NCBI GenBank assembly: GCA_039090855.1
Contig: CM076996.1
Location: 45,040,469 to 45,104,468 of the forward strand
DNA length: 64,000 nt
Origin: Macrothele yani
Taxonomy: Eukaryota; Arthropoda; Arachnida; Araneae; Macrothelidae
Direction: 5' to 3'
This document shows, in pieces, positions 54,876 to 64,000 of this stretch. A model generated the notes under the pieces. That model had not been told where the DNA came from. It did not search any database and worked only from the letters and a program-made list of their open reading frames with translations. The position numbers and the translations under genes were made by a program. Numbering within the stretch: the first letter of the stretch is position 1; the number at the start of each line of letters is the position of its first letter.

Positions 54876-56409
54876 CACTGCTGGACAATTGCTAAGGACG
54901 GATCATAAACGGCTGTATAGCGCATAAAAAAAGTAAGTGTGGTTGAATGCCAAGTGAAATAAATAATGTCAGAATGCCAGGACATTACAAGAAAGACAAT
55001 TTATTGTGCTCTGAAATCCAGAAGGCGTTTGAACGTGCTCAAGAGCATTCTGCATTTTTTTCACGTTAACATGAAAAAAATGCAATTACCGTCCGCAGGC
55101 GTTCCGGCGTAAGATGTCAATAAGGTATATGTCCACCATGGAGGGCGATGCAAGATTCCACACGTCGTGTCATGCTTTGCACTACATTATCAAGCAGCTG
55201 TTAGGGTAATTTATCCCATTCCTCTGTCAGTGCACGGATGAGGGTGTCCTTGTTTATTGGAGGGCATTGGCGACCAGCAAGACTCCTCCCCAAAGCATCC
55301 CACACATTTTCAATGGGATTCAGATCTGGGGAACGTGCTGGCCATACGAGGCGTTGAATATCCTCGCTCTCAAGACTCTCCTTGACAGCGACTGTTCGAT
55401 GACATGTTGCGTTGTCGTCCATGAAAATGAATCTATCACCGACAGCACCACGGAACATGTAAACATGAGGTAGCAGAACATCATTAATGTATCGTTGGCC
55501 AGTCATAGTCCCAGTTGGAAGCACATAGAGGAACGTACGGCCATTTATCATGATGCCAGCCCATACCATGGCACTACATATCGGATATCGGTCCCTTTCC
55601 TGTATGTTTGCTGGACAATATGCAGTACCACTATCACGCCAGATCAGTTGTCGTCGACAATCAGACGATAGACTGTATCTACTCTCATCTGAGAAGAGGA
55701 CAGCAGACCAGTCGTTATCAGTCCAATTGCGATGTTGATGGCACCATTGCAAACGGGCGGTACGGTGACGTCTGGACAATGGGATGCACACAACAGGACG
55801 GCGGGCGTATAGTCCTCCTTCATGCAAACGTTTGGCGACAGTTTTTTCGGGAGATCCGCTTGCCAGTAGCAGCCATAAACTGATTTGCTACCTCACTAGC
55901 TGTACTACGCTGGTGTCTTTTTGTTGATAGCACTATGTACCGATCTTCTGCAGGTGTCGTACTGCAAACACGACCTCCCCCGTGACGTTTGCTACACTCT
56001 CCATTTGTTTGAAATGATTTCCAAATCCTTGAAACAACACTGTGGCTCACGTCGAACTCCCTGGCAACATCTGTTATTTTTCGCCCTTCTTCAATCTTGC
56101 CAATAATACGGCCACGCGTAATATCATCTAGGTGATGTCGGGAAGACATACTGAAAATTTCAAGTTCGTCAATTGATTCTTTCCCTTTCAACTTTGCGTT
56201 TGAACAACAACGGTCAATACGCGTCAAATCCGTTATATCTCTTATCAGCGCTATGACGTCACGAACAAGTTCGGCAATCCAAACTTTGCATACGCACAAC
56301 ACGTCTTACTGTATCCCGCACTTATGCTAATTTCCACATTATCCTGCCTTCCATTTTATGGTTGCTACCGTTGCTATTGTCATCCGTCCTTAGCAATTGT
56401 CCGGCAGTG
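54876..56409 (-). mobile_element. Tc1/mariner element M8, same family as M2
   Basis: 1,534 bp between TA dinucleotides, ends CACTGCTGGACAATTGCTAA and the inverse of TTAGCAATTGTCCGGCAGTG. It is about 95% like M2 and inverted relative to it. Confidence 0.93.
55117..56149 (-). pseudogene. Tc1-type transposase of M8, broken
   Basis: It starts MSSRHHLDDITRGRIIG and keeps the G-run that is shortened in M2. A frameshift in the second HTH (near 55850) and a TAA replacing Gln near 55200 interrupt it. DDE residues are in VLFSDESRY, FMDDNATCH and SPDLNPIENVWD. The two copies carry different lesions, so the common ancestor was intact. Confidence 0.9.
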
Positions 56410-56411
56410 TA

Positions 56412-56887
56412 CTACAGCAGTGTCTCCTTCAAGATTACAAACGAGGATAGGGATACCAGTGACCTGGGTTAAGTCCAACAACAGTGATCTTGGGTTTTAA
56501 GTCCAGCCTATCTGTAGTAAGCTTTATCTTAATTAACTAAAACAGTATGCTTGATCTGGCGGCACTTTCTCACATAAGTGCAGAGTATTTTGCTATATCA
56601 TTTCAGAGTAAACGCTCAACTTATTGATACAAGGAAACGTTCTTTTTCGTTTTCTGAAGGAAATAACTTTTAGACAGAAATAAAGTTAAAATGGTTATTA
56701 TTCATAAATATCAAAATAATATTTCGTTCGTTCAAAAAAATGCAGACAAAAAGAATTCGAGAAAGGGGGAGTTTTTTTCAATGGTTCACCGGGAAATGCT
56801 CCCGTGTCCCAGTGTAAAAATCCGCCTCTGCCATAGTGGTAATTTCGAAAAAATTATCAGAATGTTTTTGAAATTACAGCTAAGATA
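56412..56887. other. Intergenic, nothing recognised
   Basis: No gene or repeat assigned. Confidence 0.4.
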
Positions 56888-56889
56888 TA

Positions 56890-57300
56890 CACTGATTGGC
56901 CAAATTATTATGGCCACCAGAGCATTTTATGCGAAGTAGCCATCCCGCAAGTGCTGCTGATGCAAGATGGGTGAATCGGTATAAAAAGGGAAAGCTGAAG
57001 GCACGTAGAGACTAATGAAGTGCAGTGCGCAAGAAATAATGGGTAAACGGCGTGAACTGATGGACTTTGAATGTGGTATGATCGTGGGTACTCAAAGTAT
57101 TGGTGCCAGCATTAGCAATACGACTGCACTTGTAAAATGTTCGGAGACAGTAGTTGTTAAAGTTCACAGAGATTGTACCACCAGTCAGAAAACCGGATCT
57201 GAACGCAAGGCGTTTGGTCGTCAACTGATACTGGATGCTAGAGCTAAGCGGAGGCAGACTTGTTCAGTCCAGCAGGCGGGCAACATTTCGTCAGATTATA
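56890..57300 (+). pseudogene. Tc1-type element M11, 5' fragment
   Basis: The inverted-end start CACTGATTGGCCAAATTATT follows TA. The frame from 57015 has MGKRRELMDFECGMIVG and an HTH (LVKCSETVVVKVHRD), related to M1. It is cut at 57300 by the insertion of M12. Confidence 0.8.
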
Positions 57301-57302
57301 TA

Positions 57303-58060
57303 CACTGCTGGCCACCCAAAATGCAACACCAAGAAGGACACGAGATAGCAAAGCCAGATTTACTGGAAAAATAACAACAGATACAAAGATGAAACGATTG
57401 AGCTTACAGGCCCGTGCGACTTGCGGAACACGCAGACATCAATAGTTCGTGTGGCCCCCATGGCTGGCAATAACGGCCGCTACACGCCGCGGCATCGAAC
57501 GAAAGAGGCTTTGGATGTGGGCTTGGGGTATGTCGGTCCAGGCTGCTTCCACACGTTGCCACAGTTCATCAGGCGTAGCCGCGGGTGGTGCTTGCCGGGC
57601 CACACGATTGCCGATCAGCGGCCAGACGTGTTCGATGGGCGACATATCGGGAGAACAGGCGGGCCACGGCAGCAGTGACAACCGGTGGGCCGTGAAAAAT
57701 TGTTGCACGATGCGTGCCACGTGCGGACGAGCATTGTCCTGTTGAAACGTGGCCTCTGGCAGGTCCTGCATATAAGGGAGGACTACAGGCTCCAAAACGT
57801 CGGAGATGTAGCGGTGGCTGTTGAGTGTACCGGCGATGCGTACCAGAGGGGTGCGGGTGTCATATCCAATTGCGCCCCAAACCCTAACGCCAGACGACGG
57901 ACCGGTATGGCGATGCATAATGTAGGCGTCATACAGTCTCTTGCCGCGGTGCCGCCACACGCGGATCCGACCGTCGTGGTGTTGCAGGCAGAAGCGGGAT
58001 TCGTCAGAGAAGACAATGTTGTGCCGTTCCGTAGTCCAGGTGCGTGGAGGCAATGTAAAT
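57303..58060 (-). mobile_element. Tc1-type element M12, one end present
   Basis: The left end CACTGCTGGCCACCCAAAAT follows TA and is the 3' end on the minus strand. The other end is missing. M14 (63041-63742) belongs to the same family. Confidence 0.82.
57439..58053 (-). pseudogene. Tc1-type transposase of M12, catalytic part open but N-terminally truncated
   Basis: The 204-codon frame holds all three DDE blocks: NIVFSDESRF, FQQDNARPH and SPDMSPIEHVWPLI, ending in SHGGHTNY. The DNA-binding N terminus is absent because the element is truncated near 58060. Confidence 0.85.
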
Positions 58061-58134
58061 AGCTAAGCCATCCCTACGGATTTAGGAAGTCAGATGCTGA
58101 CAGATAAGCGCAGATAGCGCCGTGGATTGTTTGC

Positions 58135-58205
58135 ACCGTAGCGTAAGGCGAACGCCCTCGGCTAGTTATCGAGAGATCTGGAGTTCGATCCCAATGTGGC
58201 GAAGC
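58135..58205 (+). other. Degenerate tRNA-like sequence
   Basis: GTTCGATCCCAA resembles a B box and GTAGCGTAAGGCG a poor A box. It may be the head of an old tRNA-derived repeat. Weak evidence. Confidence 0.3.
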
Positions 58206-58276
58206 ACAATTTTTTGGTTGCTGTGAGTTAATTAAAGAAAAATGTGGGAAGCGCGATGACTTTGTCTATTTACATT

Positions 58277-58483
58277 GAACGTTTAAGGACCACCGTGAGC
58301 AACTCAATAGGCTATAAGCAGTGCCTGTGCCTAATTTAGGACCACTGGTTCAAGGGAAGGGAGAGAGCCAGGGCTGTAAGACAAACACAACACCCATGCT
58401 TCACCGGGATTCGAACCCGGATCCTTCTCGGACGAACGATCATAAGCCAGCGCTTTGACCACTGGGCCACCTGGGCGGCACTG
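58277..58483 (-). mobile_element. SINE-1, diverged
   Basis: Full order of tail, body and head, but with many substitutions (A box CCAGTGGTC) and no clear poly-T, so it is an older copy. Confidence 0.82.
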
Positions 58484-58489
58484 ATGGAA

Positions 58490-59689
58490 TTCTTTCCCTT
58501 CATAAAGGAAATAGGGTTCAGTCCGCAGTCTTTTTTTATTCAGCATAAGGTAAACTAACAGAGTTTCATCAAGTTCCTTCGAAGGAAATTCTTGATTATA
58601 TAGAGGAAACTGTTCAGACACCAACTATTTTGCTGCAGAAAGATGACCAGTGTACTTGAATTTTTTCTTTGCTTAAAAAAAAAGTCACAGACTTCTTTCC
58701 CAAGAACAGTTCAATCTTCATTTCGTGTATTTTAGTTTCTTAAATTCAGGAGGTTTTCCTAATATTTCTGAAGTTGAGGAGATGTCATTCCTGATAGTAA
58801 AAATTGCATTATGGAAATCCACTATATCTGAATGGACAGTCGAAGAACTAGTACACAAGAAACGCACATAGCGTGTTAAATTCGTTTATTTTTGTGTTGT
58901 AATAAGCACAGAGATTCGCCAAGAGGCTTTTCAAGACAAGGGTAGACATAACAATGCAGGGAATTGAAACACGTATGGAACAAAGATAACTTTTTGAAAA
59001 TAAAGTGGGTGACACCGCGATCATATTACATGAATTTTTATCACGTAATTATACGGCACGCAGCGGTGTGTTTCCATCTTTCAATAACGCATGCCAAACC
59101 ATTGGTAGTTCAGTAGAGACTATATCATTGCATGCTAGTTTGATGGAGAGGATTTCGATTGTTACCCTGATGTCAGTGTCTTTAAAGTTCGAGTAAGGGG
59201 CAATTCTTCTAATACTATTCCATACAGGAGTGGCCGTTGAATGTATGACTTCTCTGGCGAGGGCTGTATTCTGCATGTCCTCGCCAGGACATGCAAGCCA
59301 TAAGAGAAAAATTCTTATCATTTAACATGCCCAGGAGTCCTGAAGATGCTTGGACTGTTGGAATGTTCTTTGGCTTTAGCAGATCTTGAAAACATTCTTT
59401 CGATTCACGTATGTTTATATAAAATGTGTTTACAACCCAGGAATTAAAACCTCATGTAGTATTGGAAACTCGTGGAACTCTTTTGGATACACAGTCAAGC
59501 ATGGATAGGTGTTGTGGTTTTGGATACACAGTCAAGCATGGATAGGTGTTGTGGTGATTGTGAAAAGGTGGTTGTATTCCTAAAAGACTGATAAAAAAAA
59601 TACGCATTCCTGGATTTTGTGATGCTGCTTTTCCTCAATAAAATTTACCTGTTATGCATAACATTGAATAAAATGAGCATTCATGAACA
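58490..59689. other. Intergenic, nothing recognised
   Basis: No gene seen. A 36-bp direct duplication (TTTGGATACACAGTCAAGCA...) lies at 59482-59553. Confidence 0.4.
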
Positions 59690-61380
59690 CCAATGTGCCA
59701 TTACATTATGACCACCTACCTAATAAGCTGTAGGACCCACTTTAGCCCGCTAAACAGCGGTTACTCGGCAAGGCATCGATCTGATGAGGTGGCGATAGGT
59801 ATCCTGGGGTGTCTGGAACCATAATGTATGACGAAGTTAATTTCTCCGTCATTGTTATCCACGCCAGACATCGAACCGGAGTCCCCTCATTCCGGAATAA
59901 GTCGCCCTCCCAACTAGCGGACGTATGATCTTGCTGCTATCAGCCGTTATTTCATGTGCGTCCTGTGGTGCAGGCACGTCGCATCTCCCCCCCCCCCCGA
60001 AAGAGGGCCGTGATCCTGTACCGCTGTAGGCAATCATCCGCTGAAAAACGTACATCGGAGAAATCTCAGTGAATTTGGTGTGTGGAACGTAACATCACAC
60101 ACATTTATTTTTCGAAGCGCTGAAGAAGGGATTCTCTTATTTTTCCTGTCCCGCGGTGTGGAAAGAACATCACACCATTGCGGCGGGAACTTTAACGGCT
60201 AGGTCATTCTTGAAGTTCGGGCGCCAATATAACGAAGCAAATTTCTCCGTCATTTTTGTCCACGCCGGGCATCGAGCCCAGGTCCCCTCAAACCGGAATA
60301 AGTCGCGCTCTCAACTGAGCTACGCCGACGTATGCTCTCCCTGCTATCTGCTTTTATCTCAAGCGCGTCCTGCGGTGCAGGCACGTCACAAATGTCAACA
60401 GCAGGTCCTCCAGTTCTTGTACATTTCGGGGTGGTGGTGATATAGCGCGAACCCGCTTTTTCAAGTCAAACCACAAATGTTCGATTGGTTCATATCAGGT
60501 GAATTTGGAGGCTAGGGAATTAACAGAAAGTCCGCAGCATGTTTCTCGAACCACTCCTGAACGATTCTGGCAGTGTTGCATGGCGCATTATTCTGTTGGT
60601 AATGGCCATCACTAGCAGAGAACACAATTGCCATGAATGGGAGAACTTTGTCCACAACGATGTTCAGATACCTGACAGTTGTCAGGGATTGTGCTATTGG
60701 AATAATGGGGCCTAAAGTGTCCCAAGAAAGCATCGCCCACAGCATAACACCGCCGCCGCCGCCGCCGGCCTGTGTTCGCCCAACAGTGCATCTCGGTGCC
60801 ATATCCTCCGTTGGCAATTTGCTTATCCGCACTCGGCAGTCTAGGTGATGCACCAGGAAACTTGATTCGTCAGACCAGACCACTTTCTTCCAGTCATCCA
60901 CGGTCCAATCTCAATGAAATTGGGCCCATTTCATGCGTTGTTGGCAATGACTTGCAGTGAGCATAGGGGGCCCGGCTGGGTCATCGCCTACGCAGGCCCA
61001 TGCGCAGAAGGATGCGATGAACTGCGTGCTGTGACACATTCCTCTTATCCCCACTGTTGTAGCTGCGGCGGATTTGTCGTACTGGGACCCGGAGGTCGCT
61101 GTGAACAACTGTCTTCGTTCGTCTCTGACATCAATAAGCAGCGAAAAACACACGGCTGGACGATTTTCGTCGTTTGGCCATCTGTGCACCACTTTTGATT
61201 CGTACTCACTATAGCGCACGTGAACAACCCCACAAGCCTCACCATTTCCGAGATTGTAGTTCCGATCCGCCGCGCCATCACAATTTGTCCTTTATCAAAT
61301 TCCGATGAATCAGCATCTTTTCCCATTCTAACTCCGAACACTCTACTAACCAAAAGCAAGTCATCGGGTAGTATATATCT
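59690..61380 (-). pseudogene. Tc1-type element M13, broken and split by a TRIM
   Basis: Minus strand. The N terminus MGKDADSSEFDKGQIVMARR starts at about 61325. The core 60512-60901 has VVWSDESSF, while the second Asp block reads YQQNNAPC (Asp to Asn). The rest lies across the TRIM insertion. The left end near 59690 has a Tc1-end-like CATTATGACCACCTACCTAA. Confidence 0.78.
59827..60390 (-). mobile_element. TRIM copy 2, inside M13
   Basis: 564 bp with target duplication AATG (59823-59826, 60391-60394). On the minus strand the 5' LTR is 60390-60228. One base later comes the perfect primer-binding site TGGCGCCCGAAC (60226-60215). The covarying hairpin is at 60188-60149 and a second related hairpin is near 60075-60100. 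The G-rich purine tract ends at 59984 and the 3' LTR is 59983-59827. The LTRs keep the tRNA-like order with decayed B boxes. Confidence 0.9.
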
Positions 61381-61400
61381 GTGAACTTCACTTGCGCCAC

Positions 61401-61816
61401 GCCGCGGATGGCTTAAGGGTTAGCGATTCAGACTATCGATGCAAAGTCCTCAGGTTCGAACCTGGGCTGATCTTTCAGAGATGGTGTGATTTACTAACAA
61501 TCGCTGAATATCCGCCGTGCATCGGACGAGCACGTTAAGTGACGGTCCTCAGGCTGGACCCACTGGTTAAATGGGTATCCTTTCCTATGCCCCCTGAAAT
61601 TCTCTCACCCCTCTGTGTGCAACATTGTACTTGTACGGTGGTGCCATCTACTGTACTCTAATCTCACTACAAACTGTTCTGTCAAAGTCGCAAGACTTGC
61701 TCTCATTCCTTCCGTTTCTGTGTCCTGCCCCAAAAGGCGATCTCGCTGTAGGTGGCTGGGACCTAAACTCTACTCACTGTGGACGGAAGTCCTACAAGAA
61801 AATGACAAATACTACT
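61401..61816 (+). mobile_element. SINE-2, a second tRNA-headed SINE
   Basis: It starts GCCGCGGATGGCTTAAGGG, with B box GGTTCGAACCTGG. A different body of about 340 bp includes CACGTTAAGTGACGGTCC, and the tail has short ACT repeats. Perfect 16-bp target duplication ACTTCACTTGCGCCAC at 61385-61400 and 61817-61832. Confidence 0.85.
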
Positions 61817-61832
61817 ACTTCACTTGCGCCAC

Positions 61833-62800
61833 CGTTCGGTCTCCAGGCACGCTCATTTCTCTAGGATGGGGTTGGTTATAATGGAATGGCTCTTCGGTGT
61901 ATATTTCCTTAATAGTGGTTTGCACTTCAGATTTCTCCAAATTCATCACAGTGGCGCCATCATAAGTTTGAACTATTTGCTTCCCAACGTCGCTTTTTAA
62001 AACCAAAAAGCCGCCCCGGTGGTGCAGTGGTTTAAGCGCTGGCTTATGACCATTCGTCCGAGGAGGTTACGGGTTCGAAACCCCGTGAGGCATGGATGTT
62101 GTGTTTGTCTCACGGCGCTGGCTTTCTCCCTTACTTGGAACGAGTGACCCTAAATTAGGGACGGGAGACTGCTTATAGCCCATTGAGTTGCTCACGGTGG
62201 TCGTTAAACCTTCAACAAAAAACACTAAGTTGTTCTAAATTATATTTTGACAAAGCCTTTGCATCTTGTGGATTGGGGTTACGAAATCCCGCAAACCTTT
62301 CTTGCACTGTACCTTCATTTTCATAGCAAAACACCACTACTTCCTGTATTTTCTCAGAAACATCTGACATAACAGTTAAAAAAATTTCACTACTGATTTC
62401 AGCAGCACTTTCAGCTCGGCAAACTCCCAAAACACAATCTAACAACTCATTCTGGATCGTCTTCGAGTTTCCTTTAAACATAGTAGCAGTTTTTAAAGTG
62501 AATTTTTGAAAAGTTTTCAAGTAAAATCTAGCAGCCCTCGAAAAACCGCAGGTTTAGCGGAGTCCAAACTTTCATCGTTACCACGCAATGGAATTTCAAA
62601 CTTCCCATAAAAAACTTGATACAATTTTTGACAGCATGTCTCTGTTTCTTCTAACAGCCTGATTATGCTTACTTACTCTTTATCTATAAGCTTCACTTAG
62701 TTGGATGATAATATGGGGGTTCCACACCATGTCTAAATCGATCACCTTTTGTCATATGCTTTGCAGAGTTTTCATGCTTTTTAAATTTTTCTGGTAAATG
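61833..62800 (-). pseudogene. hAT-type (DUF4371/ZMYM1-like) transposase fragment, split by a SINE
   Basis: The minus-strand frame 62520-62212 has ISSEIFLTVMSDVSEKIQEV and GTVQERFAGF, the block typical of DUF4371 proteins. After the SINE, 62006-61870 has SDVGKQIVQTYDGATVM, the next family block. Upstream (62530-62800) decayed matches to the preceding region are seen with several stops. The downstream end merges with a dispersed repeat (61833-61910). No terminal repeats seen. Confidence 0.7.
62011..62214 (+). mobile_element. SINE-1 with short tail
   Basis: It splits the hAT-type fragment. Flanks AACCAAAAA and AACAAAAAAC form a probable target duplication. Head and body are moderately diverged. 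Confidence 0.88.
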
Positions 62801-62945
62801 ACGTCTCTGTTAAGGTAAAAGAAATATTTCGTGCTAAAAAAATATCTTTTGTTGGAGTTAGCTGTCAAAGCCCGATACCATAGTACACACATGCATGCCT
62901 TAGTCTAAATACTTAAAAAATTTAATGATTAAAATATATACAAGG

Positions 62946-63996
62946 CTAAAAAACACAAGATCTTTCACACAGGCGCCCTGTGCAACTCCAGGTGAAGAAA
63001 ACGTTCAGAAAAAAAAAAAAGAGGCTACATGCTTTATATACACTGCTGGCCACCCAAAATGCAACACCAAGAAGGACACGAGATAGCAAAGCCAGATTTA
63101 CTGGACACATAACAACAGATACAAAGAAGAAACGATTAAACTTACAGGCCCGTGCGATTTGCGGAACACGCAGTTATCAATAGTTCGTGTGCTGACACAG
63201 GTTGTTGCGCAACACACCCTAATTCCTGCTCTAACGTTCGCGATGTGGCGGTGCGAGCCGTCAATGCCCGCCGCACAACATGCCGGTCCTCTCGTTTGGC
63301 GGTGCGCCGCGGTTGCGGCAATCGCTCACGTCGGTCCGTCCGTCCCTCCTGCACCCACCGAAACCATGCTCGCCTCACTATGGCTGGATGTCGTCCCACA
63401 CGGGCACCGATGTTTCGGTACGATAAACCGCTGTCTCGATAAGCCCCTATTCATCCTCTGTCGAACTCCGAAACGTGCTGGAATGACTGCAGTATTCTGC
63501 GACGAGGCATCAGGAAGCTTCCCACGCGCAGGTCTGGCAGCACAACACAGTTCCACTACTTACACCCCGCCTTCTGTGCACTCTTCTTATAGTGCTTCTC
63601 GGTGGCGTGCCGGGCACACATGATTTGCATATGCCCTGCAATGCTAATCGTTTGCATGTCCTCTCGCGGGCGACGCATGCTGCGAATTTCAGGCCAATCG
63701 GATGCTTCCTTCTTGGTGTTGCATTTTGGGTGGCCAGCAGTGTACATAGGTCGGATTCGTGACGTGCATTTCGAACGTAGCGATCCTGGTGAACAAGAGA
63801 ACGTCCGGTGCAGTTCAAAATAAGGTGTAGTACATAACTGTACAACGGGACATAATGTTATTGAAAAATGCATAATGCAAAAAGATAAGATGGCATTCGG
63901 AAGGGATTTAATGGACAATGACTTTTTTTCGGCCACTTTTCTTCACTTGAAGATGCACAGGGCGCCTATGTGAAAAATCTTGTGTTTTTTTAGCAT
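62946..63996. mobile_element. Non-autonomous element with ~55-bp inverted ends, host of M14
   Basis: The left end GGCTAAAAAACACAAGATCT...GGCGCCCTGTGCA and the inverse of the right end (to about 63996) match over about 55 bp. Most of the interior is M14. The remaining 63743-63945 is noncoding. Confidence 0.7.
63041..63742 (-). mobile_element. Tc1-type element M14, internally deleted derivative of the M12 family
   Basis: Both ends CACTGCTGGCCACCCAAAAT are present next to TA dinucleotides, 702 bp apart. The minus-strand frame 63399-63142 keeps only a DNA-binding-domain remnant (RHPAIVRRAWFRWVQEGR). The catalytic DDE part present in M12 is missing between sequences equivalent to 63183 and the N-terminal region. 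Confidence 0.88.
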
Positions 63997-64000
63997 TGTG

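Overview
This window is repeat-dense eukaryotic DNA, most likely from an arthropod and perhaps a chelicerate. The species is inferred from the mobile-element repertoire, not proven. No ordinary host gene could be recognised. The window is a nest of mobile elements: one giant Polinton/Maverick (adintovirus-like) element, at least twelve Tc1/mariner-type transposons or fragments, an L1/Tx1-type LINE, about twenty copies of one tRNA-derived SINE, a second SINE, a hAT-type transposase fragment, several non-autonomous DNA elements, and three copies of a miniature LTR element (TRIM) whose LTR carries a tRNA-like sequence.

Region by region. 1-5.8 kb: SINEs and non-autonomous DNA elements inserted one inside another. 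5,811-23,386: a 17.6-kb Polinton with 5'-AG...CT-3' ends, about 0.6-kb terminal inverted repeats and a perfect 6-bp target duplication (CACAGG). Its rightward half holds a promoter, an intron-containing protein-primed DNA polymerase B and an AlkB-type 2-oxoglutarate oxygenase. Its leftward half holds two proteins of unknown function, an A32/FtsK-type packaging ATPase, an adenain-type protease, the major capsid protein, a small basic protein, the penton-type minor capsid protein and a chromodomain integrase. The two halves converge on a noncoding segment with five successive hairpins. The copy is decayed: polB, AlkB, protease, penton, integrase and one small gene carry stops or frameshifts, while the ATPase and major capsid frames are open. 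23.4-26.8 kb: SINEs and simple repeats. 26.8-29.6 kb: two adjacent Tc1-type elements. 30-32.2 kb: an unclassified element with about 100-bp inverted ends. 32.3-34 kb: a degenerate tandem array. 34-39.7 kb: dispersed repeats, a duplicated SINE locus, a decayed TRIM, a Tc1 element and a hammerhead-ribozyme-like motif. 40-44.7 kb: the LINE. 44.9-64 kb: mostly Tc1-type pseudogenes interrupted by SINEs, TRIMs and one another.

The Polinton genes form a virus-like module: integrase and polymerase for insertion and copying, ATPase and protease for packaging and maturation, and two capsid proteins. The AlkB-type gene is an unexpected repair-type cargo. The other striking system is the TRIM family. It has a 12-nt primer-binding site, a polypurine tract, 4-bp target duplications, LTRs with pol III A and B boxes, and a hairpin after the primer-binding site whose stems vary by compensating changes between copies.
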